The notes: generated by a model from the letters alone, not told the origin. Counted from the stretch's first letter, positions 34,864-44,351 are shown. The stretch: DNA of 48,772 bases from an uncultured Chloroflexota bacterium (GCA_937876225.1 CALFIC010000191.1:1-48772); one strand, 5' to 3'. Numbers and translations: made by a program.

Positions 34864-36001
34864 ATTATTGCAAATCTGGTGGGCGTTTACGCGCTTAGGA
34901 CTGACGTCATTTGGTGGTCCTACAGCCCATATTGGCTATTTTCATCATGAATTTGTCACCCGTCGTGGCTGGCTGAGTAGTGATGACTTTGCCCAAGACA
35001 ACGCCTTGTGTCAGCTTGTGCCAGGCCCTGCTAGTTCGCAATTGGGGATGCTGATTGGGGCGCGCCAAGCCGGCGTATGGGGGTCACTCATGGCATGGCT
35101 CGGATTTACCACACCATCCGCCCTTATCATGCTCCTGGTGATGCGTGGCAGCCCTTGGCTGGAACAACAAGGTGGGCTGATTCACGGCTTGCTCCTCGGA
35201 GCAGCCTGTGTCGTCGCCCACGCAGTCTGGTCGATGGCGCGCACATTTTGCAAAACCACCCCCAATCAGTTGATTGCGGCGATGACCCTCGGCATATTAG
35301 TGACCTGGAATACTCCGTGGATGCAGATGGCGTGTCTAGCGGGCGCGGCGATTTGTGGTGTCCTCATCCACCGTCAGCATACGGCGACCATTCCTCCTCG
35401 TAGTCCCATCTTGACGCGTCGCCAAGGCAGCCTATTTCTCGGTTTTTTTGGTGGATTAGTCCTCATCAGCACATTCATACAACACCCATTGAGCATCTTA
35501 TTTCAATCGGGAGCCTTGGTGTTTGGGGGTGGGCACGTGGTGTTGCCGCTACTCCAACAACGCCTCGTTACCAATGGATTAATGAATAGCACGCAAATAT
35601 TGAGTGGGTATGCCGCTGCCCAATTACTCCCAGGACCGTTATTTGCAATTGGGGCGTATGTGGGTGGGGTTGCAGGGGCGTATTCATGGCTCCAAGGCAT
35701 CCTTGGCACAATGGCTATTTTTCTACCGGGGTGGTTACTCATCATGGGTATCATGCCGTGGTGGCACCAGATTCAACAACACGTATGGGTACAACGGGCA
35801 TTACTGGGGGTGCAAGCCGCTGTGGTGGGAGTACTCGCGGCGACCTTGTGGGATCCAATTTTGACCCACGCCATTGCCAATGGTATCGATATTGCCATCT
35901 GGATTATCGGGACCACTGCATTAATTCGATTCAAATCACCAGCCTGGATCGTAACCGTACTCTGTGCATTCGTAGGATTTATTGCAATGCGTTATTTGTA
36001 A
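34853..36001 (+). CDS. chrA: Chromate transporter (ChrA, CHR family)
   Basis: 382 aa, a two-domain (long-chain) form. Both halves carry the family motif: FTRLGLTSFGGPTAHIGYFHHEFV ... QLVPGPASSQLGMLIG in the first, FQSGALVFGGGHVVLPLL ... QLLPGPLFAIGAYVGG in the second. It has about 10 membrane helices. It probably exports chromate or a related oxyanion. Translationally coupled to trpC by an 11-base overlap; followed by a two-way terminator. Confidence 0.93.
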   Translation: MRHKLLQIWWAFTRLGLTSFGGPTAHIGYFHHEFVTRRGWLSSDDFAQDNALCQLVPGPASSQLGMLIGARQAGVWGSLMAWLGFTTPSALIMLLVMRGSPWLEQQGGLIHGLLLGAACVVAHAVWSMARTFCKTTPNQLIAAMTLGILVTWNTPWMQMACLAGAAICGVLIHRQHTATIPPRSPILTRRQGSLFLGFFGGLVLISTFIQHPLSILFQSGALVFGGGHVVLPLLQQRLVTNGLMNSTQILSGYAAAQLLPGPLFAIGAYVGGVAGAYSWLQGILGTMAIFLPGWLLIMGIMPWWHQIQQHVWVQRALLGVQAAVVGVLAATLWDPILTHAIANGIDIAIWIIGTTALIRFKSPAWIVTVLCAFVGFIAMRYL

Positions 36002-36020
36002 AAAATGCTCCGTGATACCA

Positions 36021-36063
36021 AAAACCACCCCGGCATGACTAGACGTCACGCCGGGGTAGTTTT
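36021..36063. terminator. Bidirectional terminator between chrA and the DUF4340 gene
   Basis: An 18-bp stem with two mismatches, AAAACCACCCCGGCATGA against TCACGCCGGGGTAGTTTT, loop CTAGACG. A-rich on the left and T-rich on the right, so it serves chrA (+) and the Gld operon (-). Confidence 0.9.
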
Positions 36064-36068
36064 ATCGA

Positions 36069-36644
36069 TTACGGCGCTTTGGGAGCCGGTGTTTTGGGAT
36101 CGGGTAACGGCGTTGGTTCGATAGGCAACGTCGTAAACCAACCCTCGATGGTATCAAGGGAGCTATCACTCACCAGATACACCTTGGCGTCACCCATATG
36201 CTGGACGTAGCGGGCACCGCCACTGGGATTCCGCATACCAACCATCAAGGTATCGATTGGTTTTTGGGCTTTGTCAAGCGTGACCACAGTGAATTGTGGC
36301 GGTACCAAACCATACCCCGACAAATCACTCGAGGTGGGGGTAATCACACTGGTCGCTGCCAAATTTGCTACTGCCGCCACTGCCGGACCAATCACGATAT
36401 TGTCACCCGACAGTTGCTTGGGCGCCACAATCTGCCAACCCTCAGTCTTGCGCGCTACTTGTACCGTACTGCCATCGTTTTTACTGGCTGTAACCGCAAA
36501 TACCGCCTTGGAATCAGTATTGGTAATAGTAATTTTCGGGGTATCAACTACGGCTGTTTCACTATTGGGGTCAGGCGCCCAATACAGATATCCCGCCACC
36601 GCCGCACACAACACCGCCAACACAATCGTCATTCGGACGTTCAT
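36069..36644 (-). CDS. DUF4340 domain protein, membrane anchored
   Basis: 191 aa. An N-terminal helix (MTIVLAVLCAAVAGYLYW) anchors it; the rest is a beta-rich DUF4340 domain (GWQIVAPKQLSGDN, LSGYGLVPPQFTVV, DTIEGWFTTLPIEP). The Pro-rich tail follows the domain. DUF4340 proteins occur next to GldG-type genes and are thought to be extracytoplasmic partners of that ABC system. Last gene of the four-gene operon, 15 bases after gldG; terminator follows. Confidence 0.85.
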   Translation of the reverse strand: MNVRMTIVLAVLCAAVAGYLYWAPDPNSETAVVDTPKITITNTDSKAVFAVTASKNDGSTVQVARKTEGWQIVAPKQLSGDNIVIGPAVAAVANLAATSVITPTSSDLSGYGLVPPQFTVVTLDKAQKPIDTLMVGMRNPSGGARYVQHMGDAKVYLVSDSSLDTIEGWFTTLPIEPTPLPDPKTPAPKAP

Positions 36645-36659
36645 ATGACCCTCATTATG

Positions 36660-38015
36660 CTAACGACGCCGCCACCATACGGCAATCCCAGTGACGATAA
36701 ACAATAACGGCAAACCGATAACACAACTATAAAAAATCAGGGTGCTTTGGTCGTTCGTCAAAAAGACCTTGCGGTCAATTGGCGCAATAGTGGGCACCGC
36801 AATCAATGAATCTCGGGCGGTGGCCCAGGCCACCGTATTGCGGAACAAGGCGGCGTTTGCTTGGGCTGCTTGCAAGTAACCATTGCTTACAAAATCGACG
36901 TCACCAATAAGTGCCGCCCGCATTTTGGTAGGGCTTTCGATCATATACCCAAAATTCAACGGTCCTTGGGCATCACTTGCCTGTACTTCAACGTTACCAT
37001 CGGTAAATTTGGTCGCCGCACTACTTTTGGCGCTACTGCTCAAAAAGATTTGCCGGGTGACCTGCGGCGGGGGATTGCCCACCTCTTTGATACTGCGCAC
37101 CGAATTAAAGACACTGGCCTGCCCCGTCATATTGCGGGTAATATCAGTGTACGGATATTGCAGTACCGCCGGGGCGAGAGGGTTTCCTACCTGTGACTGC
37201 TGATCGATAATGATGTCATTTTGCCATTCGAGACCCCAGATTTTGAGCAAAACATCCATCGGGGTAGGGCTCAATGGATTGGCCATCAACACCATGCGAC
37301 CGCCGTTGTTGAGGTAATCCAATATGCTCTGGAATTCCGGTTGCGTAAAGGGGTCTTGGGGGTCTGCCACAATCAACAAACTATTCGACAAGGGGATCGT
37401 CGCCGAAATCGTGAGATTTATCGGGGTCACCTTAAAGTTGTCGTCAGTCAAAACCACTTGCAATTGACTCAATCCCGTGGGATCAGTATTGTCGAGTGAA
37501 CGCTCACGATGCCCTGTCAACACATATACGGTTGTTTGGACATCTTGTGAGGCCTTGAGGATTGCACCGGTAATGGCTTTTTCGTCGCTGCCACTCGCTT
37601 GGATTTTGCGACCAGCGTATTTGACCACAATCGTGCCATAGTTGGTGATGTTATCGTTTTTGGCGGCCACCGGGTCAGTGTCGGGATCAACAAAGCGATA
37701 ACTAAATCGTGACGAGGCGGCCACATATTCCTTCAAGCGACTTTCGACATCGCTTTGCAACGCTTTGTCTTGGGCGCCAAAGTAGCCCACTACTTCGAGT
37801 GGTTGTGTCAGCGCGGCAACGATTTGTTTACTTTGTTGCGAAATCGAAAAAGACTGCGTAGCGGTGACGTCGATACGGCGATGAAAGCGCACCGCCAGCA
37901 CGTTGCCCATCACCAATAATGCCAACAACAATACCGTCATTGCACTTGCATTGGCGCCATAGCGTAATTGACGCAAGCCCAAAAAAGCTCGCATCTGTTC
38001 GATCAATGTCTGCAT
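36660..38015 (-). CDS. gldG: GldG-like ABC transporter accessory protein
   Basis: 451 aa. An N-terminal helix (ASAMTVLLLALLVMGNVLAVRF), a large extracytoplasmic domain with the family patterns VYVLTGHRERSL, LLIVADPQDPFTQPEFQSILDYLNNGGRMVLMANP and LALIGDVDF-like ALIGDVDFVSNG, and a C-terminal helix (LIFYSCVIGLPLLFIVTGIAVWW) with WRRR. In Flavobacteria GldG works with GldA and GldF in gliding; in other phyla the function is unknown. Its start overlaps the permease stop. Confidence 0.82.
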   Translation of the reverse strand: MQTLIEQMRAFLGLRQLRYGANASAMTVLLLALLVMGNVLAVRFHRRIDVTATQSFSISQQSKQIVAALTQPLEVVGYFGAQDKALQSDVESRLKEYVAASSRFSYRFVDPDTDPVAAKNDNITNYGTIVVKYAGRKIQASGSDEKAITGAILKASQDVQTTVYVLTGHRERSLDNTDPTGLSQLQVVLTDDNFKVTPINLTISATIPLSNSLLIVADPQDPFTQPEFQSILDYLNNGGRMVLMANPLSPTPMDVLLKIWGLEWQNDIIIDQQSQVGNPLAPAVLQYPYTDITRNMTGQASVFNSVRSIKEVGNPPPQVTRQIFLSSSAKSSAATKFTDGNVEVQASDAQGPLNFGYMIESPTKMRAALIGDVDFVSNGYLQAAQANAALFRNTVAWATARDSLIAVPTIAPIDRKVFLTNDQSTLIFYSCVIGLPLLFIVTGIAVWWRRR

Positions 38016-38725
38016 TAGCGATATCTCCGTGTTTCGAGCATCCGCGTCGCGATAAAGAGTGCCGCAATCGTCACACTCAGGTAATAGACCACATCTTCGA
38101 GGTTAATCGCACCACGGGCAAAGTCATTGTAATGCGTCGGGAGCGACAAATAAGTCAGGGCTGAAGCAGAGCCGGTGGCAATATTGCCGGCAGCATCAAT
38201 CAGCCACAACAACAACAAAATACCAAAACCAAGCACCGCTGCGACAATTTGGTTTTCGGTGACTGCTGAGGTCAGCGTACCGATAGCCATCATGGCCGAG
38301 GTCAACAAAATCAAACCGAGATAGCCGGTCAAAATCGGACCCCAATCGGGCGTGCCACCGACCCGCCACAAAATGAATGGGAAGTAGAGGGTACAGGCCA
38401 ACATCACGCCAAACATGCCCATAGCAGCTAGGTATTTTCCCAACACCACTTCCCAGTCACGGACAGGTGCGGTCAACAAAATTTCGAGAGTGCCAGTTTT
38501 TTGTTCATCGGCGAGCAAGCGCATCGTCAACAACGGCACCACAAAAATCAATACCACCATGATATTGAAAAAAAGACCTTCCATGGTGGCTTGACGGCTT
38601 TGAATCAAAATCAATGAAAACAAATAGCCGGCAATCAACAAAAAGACAGCCGACACCATATAGGCAATTGGCGAAATAAAATACGCCAAAAGTTCACGGC
38701 GGGCAATTACCAAGGCGGTACGCAT
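38015..38725 (-). CDS. gldF: GldF-like ABC transporter permease
   Basis: 236 aa from the ATG at 38725 (GGAG site); a longer frame to 38794 overlaps the ATPase gene. About six membrane helices, with RRELLAYFISPIAYMVSAVFLL and LLTMRLLADEQKTGTLEILLTAPVRDWEVVLGKYLA, the ABC-2/GldF signature. One base overlaps the gldG start. It forms the exporter with the GldA-like ATPase. Confidence 0.88.
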   Translation of the reverse strand: MRTALVIARRELLAYFISPIAYMVSAVFLLIAGYLFSLILIQSRQATMEGLFFNIMVVLIFVVPLLTMRLLADEQKTGTLEILLTAPVRDWEVVLGKYLAAMGMFGVMLACTLYFPFILWRVGGTPDWGPILTGYLGLILLTSAMMAIGTLTSAVTENQIVAAVLGFGILLLLWLIDAAGNIATGSASALTYLSLPTHYNDFARGAINLEDVVYYLSVTIAALFIATRMLETRRYR

Positions 38726-38726
38726 A

Positions 38727-39719
38727 TTATGCGGCTCCTTCGTGTACTGAATCTTCCGTAGGTGACGCATCCACCGCAACCACATCATCATCATGGTCGC
38801 TGGTAGATTCTTCTTGGGTGGTTAATTCAAGGAAGATGGTTTCGAGGCTAAGCGTCACTTTATGGAGCTCCAGCAATCCCCATCCTTGATTGACGACCAG
38901 CGATGCCAGTTGCGGGCGGAGCTCGCTACCTGCTTCCGTTTCGATATGCAACAAGCCATCTGCTTCGACATGCACACTGCGCACGCCTGGTAATTGTTGG
39001 ATGGCGGTGGTGTCGGTTGGTTGGGTGTGCAGGCGCATTTCAATGCGTTCGGCCCCTTGCAGACGTGACGTCAGCGCAAGTGGAGTATCTTCGGCCACCA
39101 CACGGCCTTTTTTGATAATCACAACGCGGTTACACAGCATGCTGACTTCAGGCAAAATATGCGTGCTCAAAATCACGGTACGAGTGGCGCCTAATTCACG
39201 AATCAATTCCCGCACTTCGATGATTTGGCGAGGGTCTAAGCCGACCGTCGGTTCGTCGAGAATGAGCACATCGGGGTCATGGAGCAACGCTTGCGCCAAA
39301 CCAACCCGCTGGCGCTGCCCTTTGGATAGTTTACCGATGCGATCGTCGGCGCGGTCGGCAATATGCACCAAATCCATGGCCCGCTCGACGGCGTCAGCCC
39401 GTTGGGACATATTGCGTAAGCGCGCCATGTGGTCGAGGTAGCCCGCCACGGTCATTTCGGGATAGAGCGGCACCCCTTCGGGCAAGTAGCCAATGTGGCG
39501 GCGGGCTTGCAGTGACTGCGTCTGCATGTCAAACCCGGCAATCGTCACCGAGCCACTGCTGGGGGGCAAATAGCCCGTCAACATGCGCATGGTCGTAGTT
39601 TTGCCGGCACCATTGGGTCCGAGGAAGCCCAATACTTCACCACGGGCCACCGCAAACGAGACATCATCGACAACGGTGATATCGTTATACCGCTTCGTGA
39701 GTCCAGTGACTTCAATCAT
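38727..39719 (-). CDS. gldA: GldA-like ABC transporter ATPase
   Basis: 330 aa. Walker A GPNGAGKTT, signature LSKGQRQRVGLAQALLHDPDVLILDEPTVGLDP with Walker B, and H-loop ILSTHILPEV. The C-terminal 100 residues form the extra domain of GldA/NosF-type ATPases, with an acidic tail (DHDDDVVAVD). First gene of the operon gldA-gldF-gldG-DUF4340; GGGAGG precedes the ATG. The 170 bases upstream (39720-39892) hold no gene. Confidence 0.9.
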   Translation of the reverse strand: MIEVTGLTKRYNDITVVDDVSFAVARGEVLGFLGPNGAGKTTTMRMLTGYLPPSSGSVTIAGFDMQTQSLQARRHIGYLPEGVPLYPEMTVAGYLDHMARLRNMSQRADAVERAMDLVHIADRADDRIGKLSKGQRQRVGLAQALLHDPDVLILDEPTVGLDPRQIIEVRELIRELGATRTVILSTHILPEVSMLCNRVVIIKKGRVVAEDTPLALTSRLQGAERIEMRLHTQPTDTTAIQQLPGVRSVHVEADGLLHIETEAGSELRPQLASLVVNQGWGLLELHKVTLSLETIFLELTTQEESTSDHDDDVVAVDASPTEDSVHEGAA

Positions 39720-39892
39720 GCAACCTCCCTATCATCTGTTTACGCTATGTCAAAATCCTGCCGTCACTGTATATCTATTACCATACTACAAAACGGCACA
39801 CACAGTGCATGGCATCGTGTGCAATAATACCAAAAACATTGCACTACAACGCCAAATCAAATTAAAACTGCGCTAAATATTACATGAATAAA

Positions 39893-41329
39893 TCATGAGA
39901 ATGCCGTCAATGTTGGCCATGCCAAAGACAACAGCGCTTCGGCCCGCCAGCTTATTTCGAGCGGTTTGACCAAGCGTTGGCGCCATTGGATAGGAATCTG
40001 CGATTCGCCCCATACCGCGCCGGCCAATTGGCCATAGATGGCACCGGTAGTATCGGCATCTTGCCCCAAATTCACCGCCGCCAAGGCACCAGTTTTGAAA
40101 TCATCAAAATGATAGAACGCCCACAACGCCGCCTCAAACGACTTCACTACATACCCCGTCCCTTGGATGATGGGGGGTTGTTGGCGGTACGAACCATGCA
40201 TCACCGCCGCAACATCGGCTTGGATAGCGTTATTTTTGGCATAGTGCTCACCAGCAGGAATGATATCGGCCTTGGTGCCACCCCGCAACCCGGTGGCCAT
40301 CATCACCGCAATCAACACACAGGCATCGATAGCGGCGGGGGCACCATGGGTGACGCGTGAGCTTTCGCCAGCGTAGTGCGCCAAATGGGCATCATCGCCA
40401 GCATAATACATCGGTATAGGTGCGAGGCGCATCAGTGAGCCATTCCCTGCCGTCAGTGGGTCTGTCGGGCCGGCAAACGGCTCACCAGTACGCATAAATA
40501 CATTCAATGCACGCGCAACGGTACTGCCGATATCGAAGCAACGATTGGTACTCGACAGATAGCCCTCACGGTACCACCGCACATAATTTTCGATTTGATC
40601 TTTGGCATCAAAACCACGCTGGCTTATCAGGCTTTGCGCCAAGCACAGTGCCATCGAGGTGTCATCGGTCCAGCCACCTACTGGCAGATTAAACGGACCC
40701 CCGCCCACCATATCGGTCAAGCCATGCGGCCCGATGCCGGTAAACTCGAGTGTCGTCCCCAACGCATCACCTACTGCCAGCCCAATCAAGGCCCCACGAT
40801 AGCGGTCACGCAATTGGTGCCATTTGACGGCTTGGGCAGAGGATGGTTCTTGCCATTGCGCCACAAAGCTAAATTGAATGGCCGATTCGGGAGACGTGCG
40901 ATCGAGCCCACTCCGCACCTGTGCCAGTTTTGCCAACGCATCAGCCGCCGACAGGCCGTTGCGGATATACCAGCAGGCAACCACGGTACCCGTGCGGCCG
41001 ATCCCGCCCCAGCAGTGAATATAAACCCGTTTACAGGCTGCCACTGCGTGGGTAATTGTATCGAGGATAGCTAATAGTTGGGCTGGTGAGGGAATACCCA
41101 TGTCTTTAATCGGGAACGCATGGAGAGTTACATGTGGGGCATACGTCGACAATAAATCGACATATGGCACAAGCCCGTCTGCAGGAGTGGTTAAGTCAAT
41201 GATGACATCGATTTTTTCATGGACAACCCATTGGAGTTTGGCGATAGCATCAGGCTGATTCGGCGCACCAAGATATGCGCCAGCCCAAATGTATTCGTCC
41301 ACTCGATATAACGCTTTTGGTAACTGCAT
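39893..41329 (-). CDS. Dual-specificity phosphatase-ADP-ribosylglycohydrolase fusion, intact catalytic sites
   Basis: 478 aa from the ATG at 41329 (GGGAG site). Residues 1-165 are a tyrosine/dual-specificity phosphatase: probable general acid D76 (FPIKDMGIP) and the P-loop HCWGGIGRTG with Cys106 and Arg112. Residues 175-478 are an ADP-ribosylglycohydrolase (DraG/ARH) domain with GDAL (187-190), GGWTDDT (TDDT 221-224), NGS (296-298), THG (327-329) and GQDADTTGA (D424, D426), the binuclear metal residues. ARH enzymes remove ADP-ribose from proteins or small molecules; the phosphatase may act on the same target. No ADP-ribosyltransferase is nearby. A paralogue lies upstream in the same direction. 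Confidence 0.88.
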   Translation of the reverse strand: MQLPKALYRVDEYIWAGAYLGAPNQPDAIAKLQWVVHEKIDVIIDLTTPADGLVPYVDLLSTYAPHVTLHAFPIKDMGIPSPAQLLAILDTITHAVAACKRVYIHCWGGIGRTGTVVACWYIRNGLSAADALAKLAQVRSGLDRTSPESAIQFSFVAQWQEPSSAQAVKWHQLRDRYRGALIGLAVGDALGTTLEFTGIGPHGLTDMVGGGPFNLPVGGWTDDTSMALCLAQSLISQRGFDAKDQIENYVRWYREGYLSSTNRCFDIGSTVARALNVFMRTGEPFAGPTDPLTAGNGSLMRLAPIPMYYAGDDAHLAHYAGESSRVTHGAPAAIDACVLIAVMMATGLRGGTKADIIPAGEHYAKNNAIQADVAAVMHGSYRQQPPIIQGTGYVVKSFEAALWAFYHFDDFKTGALAAVNLGQDADTTGAIYGQLAGAVWGESQIPIQWRQRLVKPLEISWRAEALLSLAWPTLTAFS

Positions 41330-41399
41330 CTGGATACTCCCTGCAAAATATGCCCGCAATTCAACCTATTTTGTTATCAAATAACAGGCTATACTCATA

Positions 41400-41405
41400 A
41401 TTATA
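41400..41405 (-). promoter_or_regulatory. Probable -10 box of the intact phosphatase-ARH gene
   Basis: Minus strand TATAAT with TTTACG 17 bases upstream, about 70 bases before the ATG. This separates it from the paralogue gene, whose 3' end is 220 bases further upstream. The same gap carries an 11-base direct repeat TTGTGAGGTGA at 41456 and 41469. Confidence 0.45.
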
Positions 41406-41621
41406 GGGCAATTTTATTATTACGTAAAAATGAATTACTGTACCGACTATGAATGTTGTGAGGTGATTTTGTGAGGTGACATGATCGGGCGGAGCGGTAG
41501 AAGCAGAGATACACTGGCGCTGGCTCACCTAATTCTCGTGTTGGTTTTCATTTGGGTGTTTCGTGTTTTATGTCAAATAAAAATCATACCAACGCAATCA
41601 TATCACAATGAATGAAATGGC

Positions 41622-43088
41622 TTACGCTTCAGCAAACAAGCCAGGTGGGATGTGGTTGGTATGCGGCAACGACTTCCATACGTAGCGAAGCAAGGTATCA
41701 GCATACCACGCAATTTCGTGATAGCGGGTTATTTTTTGGCGCCAATGGAGGGGAATGGAAGATTCACCATACAATGCCCCCGCAATTTGGCCATATACCG
41801 TACAAGCAGCGCCTTGCATCCCACCGGTATTGGCTAATGCAAGCATACCACTCGCAAAATCATCGTAGTGTTGTAGCCCTCGAAGTACCATGTCAAGTGA
41901 ATCAAGTACATAACTACCTTGAAACACATCACGATGTTGTTTGGTGTAATTCCCCGTCAACACCTGATGCACTCCAGAGTCAGCAGGAATGCCTAACCAA
42001 TACTGCGTAAATAACGTAGCTTTGTCTTGACAGTACACCGTCCGAGCCAGTAGCGTAGTAACAATGTGGCAGGATTGAATCGACGCAGCTGCCCCATGGG
42101 TAATCCGTGACGCATCTCGGGTGTATTCACACAGTGCTATCGGATTCGCCGCATAAAACAATCCAAGCGGCGCAACACGAATCAACGAACCAGTACTAGC
42201 GGCATGATCGGTGGTAATGGTGGTATATGGCGTATTTGTCATCATATAGTGATATAACGCCATCATATTGACATTGCCCAAATCATAGGTACGGCCACCA
42301 CAACTGAGATAGCCATCGCGCCACAAGCGCAACAATCGTCGCGCTTGATCATGGGCATCAAACCCGCGTTGGGTAATCAGACTCGTCACCACACACAACA
42401 TACCTGCCGTATCATCGCTCCACCATCCTGCAGGGAGCGAAAACGGACCACCACCAACAATATCAGTAACCTGCTGAATAATTTGGGGGACTTTGTGTTC
42501 GTTGGTCACGCCAAATGCATCTCCAACAGCACCACCAATCAACGCACCACGAAACACATCACGCCAACGCCGCCACCGTTGCGCAGTCTGTGCGTCGGGC
42601 TCTTGCCAATCATACACAAAATCAATTTGCTCTTGAAAATCAGGGGATACATGAGTTGAACGAGTAGGCAAGATTTGGAGAATATGGCGCCGCGCAGCGT
42701 CGGCAGTTGCACCTTGACGCCTCAACCAACAACTCGCCACCATGCCGGTACGACTGATACCCCGCCAAGAATGGATATACACATTGGTGTGTTGGCGTTG
42801 TGCGGCACTCAATGTATCGAGGATTTCCAACATTGTCACTGGTGCAGGAGTATCGCCATCACTAATCGCAAACGACAGCCGTGTAATCTGTGGCGCATAT
42901 TGCGCGAGTTGGGGCAAATATGACGGTAATTCATCGCTCGGTGCAGTCAAATCGATAATTAACGTAATTCCTTGCGCCAGCAACCACTGTAATTGTGGCT
43001 CAACTTGCGCCGCAATACCATTGCCGATATATGACCCTACCCAAATATTTGCGGCAATTTGATAATGTAACTTAGGAGCGTGTGACAC
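41622..43088 (-). CDS. Phosphatase-ADP-ribosylglycohydrolase fusion paralogue with lost catalytic residues
   Basis: 488 aa from a GTG at 43088 behind GGGGT; a TTG at 43118 lacks a site. It aligns end to end with the downstream protein. The phosphatase P-loop reads HSWRGISRTG: the nucleophile Cys is Ser107, while Arg113 stays. In the ARH part GWWSDDT (SDDT 224-227) is kept, but NGS is TGS and the metal motif DADTT becomes MQGAA, losing both Asp (M424, G426). The fold appears intact and the frame is unbroken, so this looks like a retained pseudoenzyme or sensor rather than a decaying gene. Confidence 0.85.
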   Translation of the reverse strand: MSHAPKLHYQIAANIWVGSYIGNGIAAQVEPQLQWLLAQGITLIIDLTAPSDELPSYLPQLAQYAPQITRLSFAISDGDTPAPVTMLEILDTLSAAQRQHTNVYIHSWRGISRTGMVASCWLRRQGATADAARRHILQILPTRSTHVSPDFQEQIDFVYDWQEPDAQTAQRWRRWRDVFRGALIGGAVGDAFGVTNEHKVPQIIQQVTDIVGGGPFSLPAGWWSDDTAGMLCVVTSLITQRGFDAHDQARRLLRLWRDGYLSCGGRTYDLGNVNMMALYHYMMTNTPYTTITTDHAASTGSLIRVAPLGLFYAANPIALCEYTRDASRITHGAAASIQSCHIVTTLLARTVYCQDKATLFTQYWLGIPADSGVHQVLTGNYTKQHRDVFQGSYVLDSLDMVLRGLQHYDDFASGMLALANTGGMQGAACTVYGQIAGALYGESSIPLHWRQKITRYHEIAWYADTLLRYVWKSLPHTNHIPPGLFAEA

Positions 43089-43212
43089 AAATTTACCCCA
43101 ACAGCCTATGTCAGACAAATGTATGATTCAATCACAAATGTAAGTACATTTTATTATTAGTCTACTATAAAAACAACACACGCCATAACAGTATTGTTAC
43201 AGCGTGCGTGCG

Positions 43213-43289
43213 TGGTACCCCCAGCGGGATTCGAACCCGCGACCTTCACCTTGAAAGGGTGACGTCCTAGGCCGCTAGACGATGGAGGC
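43213..43289 (-). tRNA. tRNA-Glu (anticodon TTC)
   Basis: On the minus strand: acceptor GCCTCCA/TGGGGGT (two G-U type pairs), anticodon loop CTTTCAA (TTC), T-arm CGGGTTCGAATCCCG, discriminator A and an encoded CCA (43213-43215). Confidence 0.95.
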
Positions 43290-43350
43290 AGAAACCTCTG
43301 GTAGTATATCATCATTCGCAATGAATTTCAAAGCGAATTTGGAGCAATTT

Positions 43351-44340
43351 ATGAGCAATCTCAAAATCCTTACTGCCAGTGACATCCAAGCGCTCGTTTC
43401 GATGCCAATTGCCATCGAAGCCGTACACCACGCCTACGCAAGTATCGCAGCTGGCACAACCACCGTTCCCCTCCGCATCGATGTCGACCAACCCACCCAT
43501 CAATCACATACCTTTTTTATGCCGGCATTAGTCGATAATCAACAGCTCGGCATGAAAATCGTCTCGGTCTACCCACACAACCGCGAACAACACAGCCTTC
43601 CCACCATCCATGCGATCGTGATGCTCATCGAAGCCGACACTGGGCGCCCCCTCGCCATGATGGACGGCACCTACCTCACCGTGCTCCGCACCGGCGCATC
43701 AGCAGGGGTTGCAACCCAACTCTTGGCGCGGCCCGATGCATCCCATTTAGTCATCATCGGCGCCGGTGCCCAGTCGTGGGCCCAAGTTGCTGCTGTCTGT
43801 GCCGTACGCCCCATCACCCATATCACCATCGTCAACCGTTCACTGTCCCGTGCCCAACAATTCCAAACTACACTGCAACAACAACACCCCGATTGCACTA
43901 TCACCATCGCCAATAATCGTGCCGACGCACTCGCTGCGGCAGATGTGGTCTGCCTTGCCACATCGTCGCATACCCCTGTATTTGCCGACAGCGAAATTCG
44001 CCCAGGCACCCATATCAACGGCATTGGTTCATTTACCCACACCATGATCGAAGCCGACCCCCACACACTCGGACGCGCCTATGTAGTCGTCGATCAATTT
44101 GCGCCAGCCTGGAGCGAAGCCGGTGAGCTCATCGCCGCCCGTGACCAAGGGTTGCTCGACCCCTCCACCGTCGTCCAAATCGGTGATATCGCCAATGGTA
44201 CCGCCCCCGGACGTCGTGATGACAAGCAAATCACGTTTTTTAAGTCGGTAGGCAATGCCGCCCAAGATGTCGCCGTGGCGAGTATCGCATATCAGAAGGC
44301 ACTTCAGCACCATCGTGGTCAAGATGTGTCACTTGTATAA
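43351..44340 (+). CDS. Ornithine cyclodeaminase/mu-crystallin family protein
   Basis: 329 aa from the ATG at 43351 (GGAG seven bases upstream); a frame to 43282 runs into the tRNA. LRIDVDQPTHQSHTFFMPAL, GMKIVSVYPHNREQHSLPTIHAIVMLI, DGTYLTVLRTGASAG and the Rossmann motif IIGAGAQSW are typical. Members act on ornithine, alanine, ketimines or related imino acids with NAD(P). Substrate cannot be assigned. Single gene, followed by a weak terminator hairpin. Confidence 0.9.
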   Translation: MSNLKILTASDIQALVSMPIAIEAVHHAYASIAAGTTTVPLRIDVDQPTHQSHTFFMPALVDNQQLGMKIVSVYPHNREQHSLPTIHAIVMLIEADTGRPLAMMDGTYLTVLRTGASAGVATQLLARPDASHLVIIGAGAQSWAQVAAVCAVRPITHITIVNRSLSRAQQFQTTLQQQHPDCTITIANNRADALAAADVVCLATSSHTPVFADSEIRPGTHINGIGSFTHTMIEADPHTLGRAYVVVDQFAPAWSEAGELIAARDQGLLDPSTVVQIGDIANGTAPGRRDDKQITFFKSVGNAAQDVAVASIAYQKALQHHRGQDVSLV

Positions 44341-44351
44341 TTAATTTCCCG

